NCBI RefSeq assembly: GCF_012972705.2
Contig: NZ_JABCSC020000004.1
Location: forward strand, 248,001-312,000
Source: Uliginosibacterium aquaticum
Lineage (GTDB): Bacteria > Pseudomonadota > Gammaproteobacteria > Burkholderiales > Rhodocyclaceae
DNA length: 64,000 nucleotides
Direction: 5' to 3'
Under the pieces are notes generated by a model. It was given only the letters and a program-made list of their open reading frames with translations. It was not told the origin of the DNA and made no database searches. Within the stretch, counting starts at the first letter, position 1. Each line of letters begins with the position of its first letter. This document shows positions 23,775 through 31,346 of the stretch, in pieces. The position numbers and the translations under genes were made by a program.

Positions 23775-25267
23775 GGCCGCTCCTTGCTGATGGCCAGACG
23801 CAGTTTGAACTCGGGGCGTTTGCGCAGGGTTTCGGCGTCGCTGCGCAGGGTCTTGTCTGATTCCGCGTCAAAAGGTTGCTCTTGCAGTACGAGTTCGTTG
23901 ACGCGCGGGCGCAGATCGGCAAAGAAGGCCTGGATACGCTGCAGGGCGGTGCGCGGGTCGGATGCGGCCGCCACAGGAAGAGCCGCGCTGATGTTCAGTA
24001 CCAGGCGGGCCGGGCTTGTGGTGCTGGCGGCATCTCCCGCGTCCCACTCGAGTTGCAGTAACTCGATGTCCGGAAAGCGTTCAAGGCTTTTCGAGAGTGG
24101 GAGCAGTGCGGCTTGCGGCGGGATTGCTCGGGTGTGCAGACGAGCTTCGGCTTCGACCACGCTACGCAGGCTGTCGAGTGGTGCGGGCTGCGCCGGCAGG
24201 CTGGCAAGCAGTTGCTGGTAGCGCAGGTTTTCGCTCTGGATCTCGGCGAGGAGCTGGCTGCGCTGCTGCTGCAGTTCGCGCCCGTCCATGTAGTGCTTGA
24301 GTGCGCTGAGCCCGAGTGCGAGGCCGGCCAGCACTCCGAGTGCGAAGATCAGCTGACGGGCTTGGCGGAAGCGATGGATGCGGCGGCTGGCCTCCGGCGC
24401 CAGCTGGGGGGCGCGGCTTTCGCGCAGGGCGAGGCGCATCAGCAGCGGCTGGCTGTCGGAATTGGTGAGCTGTTCGCGATGGCCGATGGCTTGGCACAGG
24501 GTGTTCAGATTGACGAGATGGAATTCGAGCTGGGCCGCCTGCTCGACGGCCGCCAGCAGCGGAGCGAAGTCCTGGCGAGCAAGCAGCAGCCATACCGGCA
24601 GCCGGGTGTTACGGGTGATCCAGCGCTGGCCGCTGAGGTACTGAAGTGTCTTCTGGGTTTCGCGCAGACAGGCTTCGCCCCAGCTGGAAAAGTCCCCCTC
24701 CGGTGCCGGCGAGAGGCGCGAGAAGCGCAGGCTGCCTTGCTCGAAATAGGTTTGGCGGATACCGGCCCGGCAGAAGCTGACGATCAGGCCTTGCGGTACT
24801 TCTGGGCGCAGGAGGCCAAGCAGGGCCTGAGTCAGCAGCGCCGGGGTGTAAAGGGCGTTCAGCGCCGCTTCGCGGCCTTGGAGCTCGGTCAGCCACGGAT
24901 CGAGCGCGCCCGGGCGGGTGATGCCGGTATAAAGGATGCGCTCGTCGCGCCGTCCCTCCCGTTCGCGTCCCAGCGAGAGGCTGGTGACATAGGGGGAAGC
25001 ATGGAATTGCTGGGCCAGCTTGCGGGTGATGAGTGCCTTGCGATCGCTCCCGGCGACATAGGGAATACTGTCGTTCTGGAAGCCTTCGTCGGCCAGATTG
25101 GCAAGCAGGGTGTGGGTGGTCTTGTCTGCCGTCTGCAGCCACTGCGAGAAGGTTGCCACGCCCTCGGCGCCCGTTGCATGGCGGGCGACGAAGGCCAGAC
25201 GTCCGCCAGCGCTACGGTAGCTGGTGAGGCCTTCCTGATCGAGGTAGTGGAGGTAGCGGGTGAGCAT
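23771..25267 (-). CDS. PilM/PilN-like bipartite protein (MshI position)
   Basis: The 498-residue product (start ATG 25267) has a cytoplasmic region of about 300 residues, a membrane segment (about 305-322), a coiled coil (about 328-360) and a periplasmic domain ending in FKLRLAISK. That architecture equals GspL or a PilM-PilN fusion. The N-terminal region does not show obvious actin-like phosphate loops, but has distinctive segments such as VAGSDRKALITRKLAQQF. The gene sits where mshI is expected, 2 nt after the platform gene. Family membership is inferred from topology and context. Confidence 0.65.
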   Translation of the reverse strand: MLTRYLHYLDQEGLTSYRSAGGRLAFVARHATGAEGVATFSQWLQTADKTTHTLLANLADEGFQNDSIPYVAGSDRKALITRKLAQQFHASPYVTSLSLGREREGRRDERILYTGITRPGALDPWLTELQGREAALNALYTPALLTQALLGLLRPEVPQGLIVSFCRAGIRQTYFEQGSLRFSRLSPAPEGDFSSWGEACLRETQKTLQYLSGQRWITRNTRLPVWLLLARQDFAPLLAAVEQAAQLEFHLVNLNTLCQAIGHREQLTNSDSQPLLMRLALRESRAPQLAPEASRRIHRFRQARQLIFALGVLAGLALGLSALKHYMDGRELQQQRSQLLAEIQSENLRYQQLLASLPAQPAPLDSLRSVVEAEARLHTRAIPPQAALLPLSKSLERFPDIELLQLEWDAGDAASTTSPARLVLNISAALPVAAASDPRTALQRIQAFFADLRPRVNELVLQEQPFDAESDKTLRSDAETLRKRPEFKLRLAISKERP

Positions 25268-25269
25268 GC

Positions 25270-26472
25270 TCAGAACTTCATCTTGGTGATGACATCGTAG
25301 ATCGGACCCAGCACCGAGAGGGCTACCCACATCATCAGCCCGCCCAGCAACAGGATCAGCAAGGGTTCAAGCATGGCCTGCAGATTGGCAATCGATTCAC
25401 GCACATCGCGCTCGTAGAAGTAGCTCACGTTCCGCAGGGCCTGATCAAGCGAGCCAGTGTGCTCGCCTACCCGCAGCATCCTCACGACCAAGGGTGGGAA
25501 GATGCCGGTGGCGGCGAAAGCCATGGTGACATTCTGCCCTTCGGCGATGAGTTGTTCCACCCGCTCCAGCGCGTCGCGCAAGACGCGATTGCCGACCACG
25601 TCCTGCGCCACCCGGATAGTGTCGATGATGGAAATGCCTGATGCATACATCATGGCAAACAGGTTGGCAAAGCGCGAGAGGATGATCTTGCGGTAGACGT
25701 TGCCGACGATGGGCAGGCCTAGCTTGAAGGCATCCCAGCGGCGGGCTGCATCCGGGCGGGTGCGGATCAGGGAAGCAAGGATCACCACCAGGCTCGCCAG
25801 GGTGGCGAGGATCAGTGGCCACCAGTTACTGACGATGCGTGAGGTGCCCATCAGCAAACGGGTCTGCAGGGGCAGGGCAACGCCGGTGGAACGGAACAGC
25901 TTGGCGAGCTCCGGTACGACATAAACCATGGATACGAACACCGCCAGCAGAGTGACCGAGAGCACGAAACCGGGGTAGATGGTGAGCTTCTTCACATAGG
26001 AGGAGAGCTCGTCCTCGCGTTTGAGCGCTTCGTTGAGTTCGCGCAGTACGTCTGGCAGATTGCCGCTGGTTTCACCGGCGCGGACCAGCGAGCAGAACAC
26101 CGGATCGAAGACATTGCCTTGTTCGGAGAGCGCCTGCGAGAGGCTGCGGCCGCCTTCGATGCTTTCGACGAGATTGGCGATCACTGCGCGCATGCGCGGA
26201 TGGTCGGTGGAGTCGCGCAGATCAATCAGGGCTTCGATCAGCGGCACCCCGGCGCGGGTGAGCTGTTCGAGGTGAAAACAGAACAGACTGCGCTCGCGTA
26301 CCGGCATGCGTCCGAGCCCGCTGGCCAGGCTGTGGCGCGCTGGCGAGCCGTTAATCAGATCCAGCTCCATGCGCTTGAGGCGCATCTCGAGGTCGACCAG
26401 ATTCAGGGCTTCGATCTGACCCTGCACCAGACGCCCACCGGGGTTCATGGCTTTGTAGGCGTAGAGGGCCAT
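25270..26472 (-). CDS. mshG: type II/IV secretion platform protein (MshG/GspF/PilC family)
   Basis: The 400-residue inner-membrane protein carries two copies of the GspF domain. The first includes FCFHLEQLTRAGVPLIEALI and the second FANLFAMMYASGISIIDTI, each ending in membrane helices with the GE(T/H)(S/T)G motif (GETSGNLPDVL; GEHTGSLDQAL). It couples the ATPase to pilus subunit extraction. It follows the ATPase gene by 14 bp. The mshG symbol follows from cluster context, since GspF and PilC share the same domain. Confidence 0.92.
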   Translation of the reverse strand: MALYAYKAMNPGGRLVQGQIEALNLVDLEMRLKRMELDLINGSPARHSLASGLGRMPVRERSLFCFHLEQLTRAGVPLIEALIDLRDSTDHPRMRAVIANLVESIEGGRSLSQALSEQGNVFDPVFCSLVRAGETSGNLPDVLRELNEALKREDELSSYVKKLTIYPGFVLSVTLLAVFVSMVYVVPELAKLFRSTGVALPLQTRLLMGTSRIVSNWWPLILATLASLVVILASLIRTRPDAARRWDAFKLGLPIVGNVYRKIILSRFANLFAMMYASGISIIDTIRVAQDVVGNRVLRDALERVEQLIAEGQNVTMAFAATGIFPPLVVRMLRVGEHTGSLDQALRNVSYFYERDVRESIANLQAMLEPLLILLLGGLMMWVALSVLGPIYDVITKMKF

Positions 26473-26486
26473 GCAGTTTGCCTGTC

Positions 26487-28199
26487 TCAGTGCTCGGCGC
26501 TGAACATGCGCTCGGTGAGGTCGACCACCCGGGCGAGTTCTTCGAGCGTGGTGAGACCTTCGAGCACGCGGCGGATGCCATCCTCGGCCAGCGTACGGAA
26601 GCCCTTGGCTCGCGCGGCATTGCGGATTTCACGGAAGGTGGCGCGGCGGGCGATGAGCTCGTCGATATCCGCGTCCATGCGCATCAACTCCATTACCGCC
26701 ATGCGCCCGCGATAGCCCTGGTAGTCGCAGTGCGGGCAACCAACGGCTTCAAACAGGCTGTGCACTGGGCGCTCCATCGCGCCGAGGAGCTTCAGTTCGT
26801 AAGGCTCCGGCGTACGTGCGCGGCGGCAGTGCAGGCACAGCTTGCGTACCAGGCGCTGGGCCACCACGCCGATGATATTGCCGGCCATGATGTCCGGCAG
26901 GATGCCGATGTCGAAGAGGCGTGGAATCGCTCCGATAGCCGAATTGGTGTGCAGAGTGGAATACACCTGGTGGCCGGTCATGGCGGCGCGAAAAGCCATT
27001 TCGGCGGTGTCCTCGTCGCGGATTTCGCCGACTAGGATGACATCCGGATCCTGACGCATCATCGAGCGGATGCCATTGGCAAAATCCAGCTTGCTGGTTT
27101 CCGATACCGATGTTTGACGGATCATTGCCATCGGGTATTCGACCGGGTCTTCGAGGGTCATGATGTTGATGCCCTCGGAGTTGATGTGATTCAGGATCGA
27201 GTACAGGGTGGTGGTTTTGCCGCTGCCGGTGGGGCCGGTGAACAGGATGATGCCTTCCGGGCGGGCGATCATCAGTTTGAGCATGTCCAGCTGTGGATCT
27301 CCGAGGCCCAGGCGATCCAGCGGTACGATGCCCTTCTGGCGATCGAGGATGCGCAGCACGATGTTCTCACCGTGGATCGTGGGCTGCGCCGAGACGCGAA
27401 AATCCACTGGCCGGCCGCGCACGTTGAGTGAGATACGGCCATCCTGCGGCGCGCGTGTCTCGGCAATGTTCAGCCCGGACATGACCTTGATGCGCACAGC
27501 CATCGCTGACCAGTAGGACTTATGCAGTACGCGTATCTGGCGCAGGATGCCGTCGATGCGATAACGCACACGCAGGAAGCTGGCTTCTGGCTCGAAGTGA
27601 ATGTCGGAAGCGTCCCGTTTGACTGCATCCGACATCAACGCGTCGATCAGGCGCACGATCGGCTGGTCGTACTGGTCGCTGGCGGCCAGCGAGCGGTAGT
27701 CAATCTCGCCGGTCTCGATTTCGGTGAGGATGCCGTCGATCGAGAGCTCAAAGCCGTAATACTGATCGATGGCATGCGCGATCTCGTTCTCGCCGGCCAG
27801 CAGGGTTTCGATGCGTGCTTCTTCGGGCAGCAGGGCGCGCAGTTTGTCGAGCGCGACGATGTCATCCACGTCTGCGATCGCGATAGTCAGCTGACGGGCT
27901 TCCGGATCCCAGCGCAGCGGCAGCAGGCGGTGGCGTTTGGCCAGATCTTCCGGGACCAGTGCCAGCGCATCAGGGTCGGCAATTGCCCGACCAAGATCTA
28001 CCCCTTGCTTGCCGAGAGATTCGGACAAAGCATCGCGCAGTGCGGCTTCGGAGACGAAACCTAGTTGCACCAGCAGCTTGCCGAGTGCGAGGTTCGAACG
28101 ATTCTGCTCGTGCAGGGCGATGCGCAGCTGATCATCGGTGATCACGCCATGCGAGATCAGCAGCTGGCCCAGCGGTTGATGGTGAAGCGGAGTCGTCAT
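26487..28199 (-). CDS. mshE: pilus assembly ATPase (MshE/GspE/PilB family)
   Basis: The 570-residue product has two N-terminal MshEN-type repeats (about residues 9-34 and 39-64) and a GspE core. Visible are Walker A GPTGSGKT (322-329), the Asp and His boxes (LVGEIRDEDTAEMAFRA; GHQVYSTLHTN) and a four-Cys zinc site (CLHC and CPHC) that marks assembly rather than retraction ATPases. It hexamerises below the platform protein and powers subunit addition. In MshE the N-terminal repeats bind c-di-GMP through an RLG motif; here both copies read PLG and ALG, so the Arg is missing. Confidence 0.93.
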   Translation of the reverse strand: MTTPLHHQPLGQLLISHGVITDDQLRIALHEQNRSNLALGKLLVQLGFVSEAALRDALSESLGKQGVDLGRAIADPDALALVPEDLAKRHRLLPLRWDPEARQLTIAIADVDDIVALDKLRALLPEEARIETLLAGENEIAHAIDQYYGFELSIDGILTEIETGEIDYRSLAASDQYDQPIVRLIDALMSDAVKRDASDIHFEPEASFLRVRYRIDGILRQIRVLHKSYWSAMAVRIKVMSGLNIAETRAPQDGRISLNVRGRPVDFRVSAQPTIHGENIVLRILDRQKGIVPLDRLGLGDPQLDMLKLMIARPEGIILFTGPTGSGKTTTLYSILNHINSEGINIMTLEDPVEYPMAMIRQTSVSETSKLDFANGIRSMMRQDPDVILVGEIRDEDTAEMAFRAAMTGHQVYSTLHTNSAIGAIPRLFDIGILPDIMAGNIIGVVAQRLVRKLCLHCRRARTPEPYELKLLGAMERPVHSLFEAVGCPHCDYQGYRGRMAVMELMRMDADIDELIARRATFREIRNAARAKGFRTLAEDGIRRVLEGLTTLEELARVVDLTERMFSAEH

Positions 28200-28207
28200 G
28201 CGGGAGC

Positions 28208-29347
28208 TCAGGGGGTGGCAGGCTGAGCCGTGTCGCTCAGGCTGCGGGCACGCTGGCGGGCCAGGGCTGGGTCGAAGGCGATCATGCCGGGGCGACCGGC
28301 ATTAGCGGCCTGTTCGTAGTAGCGGGCGGCCAGGCGCGGTTGTTCGAGGTGATCGAGAGCGACCGCGAGGTTGTAGAGCGTGTCAGCATTGCGCTCGTCC
28401 AGCGTATGGGCCTGGAAAAAGGCTTGCTGAGCTTCCACCCAGCGTCCTTGACGTGCGTACAGGCTGCCCAGTGCAAACAGCGCAGGAGCGGACTCTGCTT
28501 GTTCGGCGACCAGGCTGCGCAGGCGGCTTTCGGCCGTAACCGGATCACCTTCGGCATAGAGCAGGGCCAGCTGGCTACGTGCCTCAGCATCCTTGGGGTC
28601 GGCCTGCAGCGCCTGGCGCAGCAGGCGTTCGGCCTCATTGCGCTGCCCGGCACGTAGGGCGATCAAGGCCTGGGCATTGAGGGCGCCAAGGTTGCGCGGC
28701 TCCTGACGCAGGATTTCGCCGAAACGCTGGTAGGCCTCGGTGAGACGGCCTTGCTCGTAGGCCTCGTGCGCCTCCTGCAGCGGGCTGCGGGAGGCTTGCG
28801 CTGGCGGTGTGGTACGGCGGATCGAGCCAGACTCCAGCGTCGGCATCTGTGCCGCAGGCGAGCCGGGCGGTGGGTTGGTCACTGCCATCAGAGCTGGCGG
28901 GCTGGATTCGTCCCGGGCCGGCGGCGGCGTTTCACGTGGGGGCTGCGGGACTGACGTAGCGGCGCTTGAAACCGGTGCAATCATTGGCGGCTGGGCGGCG
29001 TTCAGACCAGGACCGGCTTGGATGCCACCGGGCTGGCTGGTGGCCCACCACAGGTAGAGCGCACCGATGGCAAGCGCCAGCAGGCCGCCACCAGCCAGAA
29101 TCAGCGGCACATGATTGGGTCTGGGCTGCTTGAGTTCAAACAGATCCTTGATGGCCTCGCGTGGCGGTGCGCCGGCGCTGGCGGAGGGCGTTCCGGTCGG
29201 GCGTGGCGGAACCGGTCTGCTGACGCTGAGAGGGGGCGCGGCGGTCTGCTCTTCCAGACGCAGTTCGGCAGAAGAGTCCGGCAGACGCTCGCCAGCATTG
29301 CGCTGAGCGTTTTCGGCCTGGCGGAGGGCGTCGATCAGCAGACTCAC
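28208..29347 (-). CDS. membrane-anchored TPR protein (MshN-like)
   Basis: The 379-residue product starts with [12 protein letters not shown], the short helix seen in GspB/MshN-type proteins. It has a Pro-rich cytoplasmic part, one membrane segment (about residues 80-102), a low-complexity linker and about five TPR-like repeats from residue 190 ([38 protein letters not shown]). It probably links the inner-membrane machine to the secretin or its pilotin. It overlaps the secretin stop by 4 nt. Named MshN-like because of position and architecture. Confidence 0.8.
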   Translation of the reverse strand: MSLLIDALRQAENAQRNAGERLPDSSAELRLEEQTAAPPLSVSRPVPPRPTGTPSASAGAPPREAIKDLFELKQPRPNHVPLILAGGGLLALAIGALYLWWATSQPGGIQAGPGLNAAQPPMIAPVSSAATSVPQPPRETPPPARDESSPPALMAVTNPPPGSPAAQMPTLESGSIRRTTPPAQASRSPLQEAHEAYEQGRLTEAYQRFGEILRQEPRNLGALNAQALIALRAGQRNEAERLLRQALQADPKDAEARSQLALLYAEGDPVTAESRLRSLVAEQAESAPALFALGSLYARQGRWVEAQQAFFQAHTLDERNADTLYNLAVALDHLEQPRLAARYYEQAANAGRPGMIAFDPALARQRARSLSDTAQPATP

Positions 29348-31167
29348 TTGCCCGACTCCGGCAGGGTCAGCAATCGCGGTCCTGCCTCCTGATTGAAGAA
29401 GCGCTCGTTCGGCTGGCTTGCGGCCAGATTGCGATAATCTCCTTCGAGACTGGCGCTGCGGATGATCGTGGGGCGTACGAAAATGACCAGCTCGGTTTTC
29501 TTGAAGGTGTCGTTGCGGTTCTGGAAAATATTACCCACTGCTGGGATGTTTGCCAGGCCCGGTACGCTGGAGTCATCGTTGTTGAGTGCGTCTTCCATCA
29601 GGCCACCCATGACGGCGATATTGCCGTTGTTGATGCGCATCACTGAATCGAATTCGCGTGAGCGGATCAGCGGGATGGTGTTGGTGACCGTGATCGAGCT
29701 GTTGATCAGCTGAAGCGTAGGGTCGGTCTTTTCACCGATCACGCGCGACATGCTCGGGCGGATATTCAGGGTCACCGAGTCGTCATCGCCCACCAGCGGG
29801 GTGATGGTCAGCACTAGCCCCACCGGTACCGAGTGCAGGGTGGAGGTAATGGTGGTGCGGCCAGTGGAGGTGGCGGTGGTGTCGGTGGTTTCGCTCTTGT
29901 AGGTCCAGTAGATGCTGTCATCCACGACCTTCATCACCGCTGTCTGATTGTTGAGCACAGAGAGCTTGGGGCTGGAGAGCACCTTGACCGTACCGAAGGT
30001 CTCCAACAGTTTCACCGCGCTGGTGAAGTTACCGCCAGACGAGGTGTAGCCCAGCTCCATGGTGGGCGTCGTATTGACGCCGGTAAAGACGCCGACCGCT
30101 TGCTGCACGACTTTTAGCCCGGTGTCGAAGACGTTGAGGGCGCTCCAGTCGACGCCTTGCTGGTAGTTCTGGGTCAGTTGCACTTCGGCGATGGTGGCTT
30201 CGATCAGCACTTGGCGCTTGGCGCTGTTCATGACCTTGTCGAGGAACTCCTGAACCTTCTCCTGCTGGCGTGATGTCGCGCGCACGGTGAGAACCCCTGT
30301 CTCAACGTTGGCGATGACGGATGCGGCTTCGCGGAAGGTGACCACTCGCTCCGTGGCGGCGGTGACCGTATTGGTATCGCCCGCGGTCCGCGCGAGATTG
30401 CCGGTTGGCTTGGTGGTGCTGGTGACCTCACGTCGCGTCGTGCTGCCCTGGGTGTCCACCTGGATGCTGCGCTCCATGGTGCCTTCCGGTAGCAGCTTGT
30501 CTGTTTCGCGCAGCAGATCCTTCACGTTCTGGATCAGCGATTCCCAGAATCGATTCTTCGAAATGTTCTGGATACGCGCATAGGAGCCGCTGCCACTTCC
30601 ACTGTTTTGTGCGGAGGTGCTGTCGTCCGAGCCGCCGATGCTGGTGGCCGAGCCGATCTGGGAGGCTACCGAGACCGTACTGTTGGTCTCGCGCGAGAGA
30701 TTCACATAGTCGATCTTGTAATTGCGTAGGAAAGGCGAGTCCGGCAGCACCGCCAGATTCTGGCCGTCCAGTTCGTAACGCATATCTATCTGGCGCGAGA
30801 TGCGGGTGAGAATCTGCGGCAGGGTCTGGTCAAGTGCGTTGAGTGTGACCGTGCCTTCGATCCCGGGATGGATGTCGATGTTCACCCGGGCATCGCGCGC
30901 CAGTGCAAACAGCAAATCTTGGGCGCGCACGTTGTTGACCACCACCGAGTAGGTCTCCTGCTTCTTTGTCGGCTTAGGGGCCGGTAGCGCAAAGCTGCGC
31001 ACTGCGGGCGGAGGAACATCGCCTGCAGGGCGATTTTTTTGTGCTTCGCTGGAGAGGTGTGGCGCTGTTTCCAGCTTGACGCTCGGCGTGGAAGTGCAGG
31101 CGCCCAGCAGGGCGCTCAGTAGCAGGGCCGTAGCGCGGGCAGGGTGTGTCACGCGAGGTTTTCCCAT
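29344..31167 (-). CDS. mshL: secretin (MshL family) lipoprotein
   Basis: The start was placed at the ATG at 31167 ([10 protein letters not shown]), giving 607 residues with a lipobox LLGAC. An N0-type domain ([18 protein letters not shown]) and MshL-like strand [13 protein letters not shown] come first. A Ser/Gly-rich insertion and N-domain follow, then the C-terminal secretin beta-barrel ([19 protein letters not shown]; a GGLMED motif; [14 protein letters not shown]). It forms the outer-membrane gate through which the pilus or substrate leaves. It heads the leftward cluster. Other secretins (GspD, PilQ) are less likely given the MshL-like N-terminal pattern. Confidence 0.93.
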   Translation of the reverse strand: MGKPRVTHPARATALLLSALLGACTSTPSVKLETAPHLSSEAQKNRPAGDVPPPAVRSFALPAPKPTKKQETYSVVVNNVRAQDLLFALARDARVNIDIHPGIEGTVTLNALDQTLPQILTRISRQIDMRYELDGQNLAVLPDSPFLRNYKIDYVNLSRETNSTVSVASQIGSATSIGGSDDSTSAQNSGSGSGSYARIQNISKNRFWESLIQNVKDLLRETDKLLPEGTMERSIQVDTQGSTTRREVTSTTKPTGNLARTAGDTNTVTAATERVVTFREAASVIANVETGVLTVRATSRQQEKVQEFLDKVMNSAKRQVLIEATIAEVQLTQNYQQGVDWSALNVFDTGLKVVQQAVGVFTGVNTTPTMELGYTSSGGNFTSAVKLLETFGTVKVLSSPKLSVLNNQTAVMKVVDDSIYWTYKSETTDTTATSTGRTTITSTLHSVPVGLVLTITPLVGDDDSVTLNIRPSMSRVIGEKTDPTLQLINSSITVTNTIPLIRSREFDSVMRINNGNIAVMGGLMEDALNNDDSSVPGLANIPAVGNIFQNRNDTFKKTELVIFVRPTIIRSASLEGDYRNLAASQPNERFFNQEAGPRLLTLPESGK

Positions 31168-31204
31168 GTTGTCGACTTGGCTCCGAATCTTAGCGCAATT
31201 CATG

Positions 31205-31217
31205 CCACGGACCGTGG
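31205..31217 (-). promoter_or_regulatory. palindrome upstream of the pilus-like cluster
   Basis: CCACGG-A-CCGTGG is a perfect 13-bp palindrome in the 120-bp leader upstream of the secretin gene, about 40 bp from its start. A TAAGAT box lies between it and the start codon. It could be an operator for the whole cluster; no regulator gene is nearby. Confidence 0.3.
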
Positions 31218-31287
31218 GCCGTTCGGGCGCCTTGCAGGTATATGAGCCTCTTGGGTTAGGTGGCAGCGATCTGGGCGCAGCTGAAAG

Positions 31288-31318
31288 TGAAAAGGCCCCC
31301 GTTTCCGGGGGCCTTTTC
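31288..31318 (-). terminator. rho-independent terminator after rne
   Basis: GAAAAGGCCCCC (31289-31300) pairs perfectly with GGGGGCCTTTTC (31307-31318) across a 6-nt loop. It lies about 30 nt past the rne stop. A U-run exists only within the stem, so termination may be helped by neighbouring sequence; the structure is near symmetric and could work on both strands. Confidence 0.7.
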
Positions 31319-31346
31319 AGTTCCTGATGCAGATTGAGCGAGCGGT

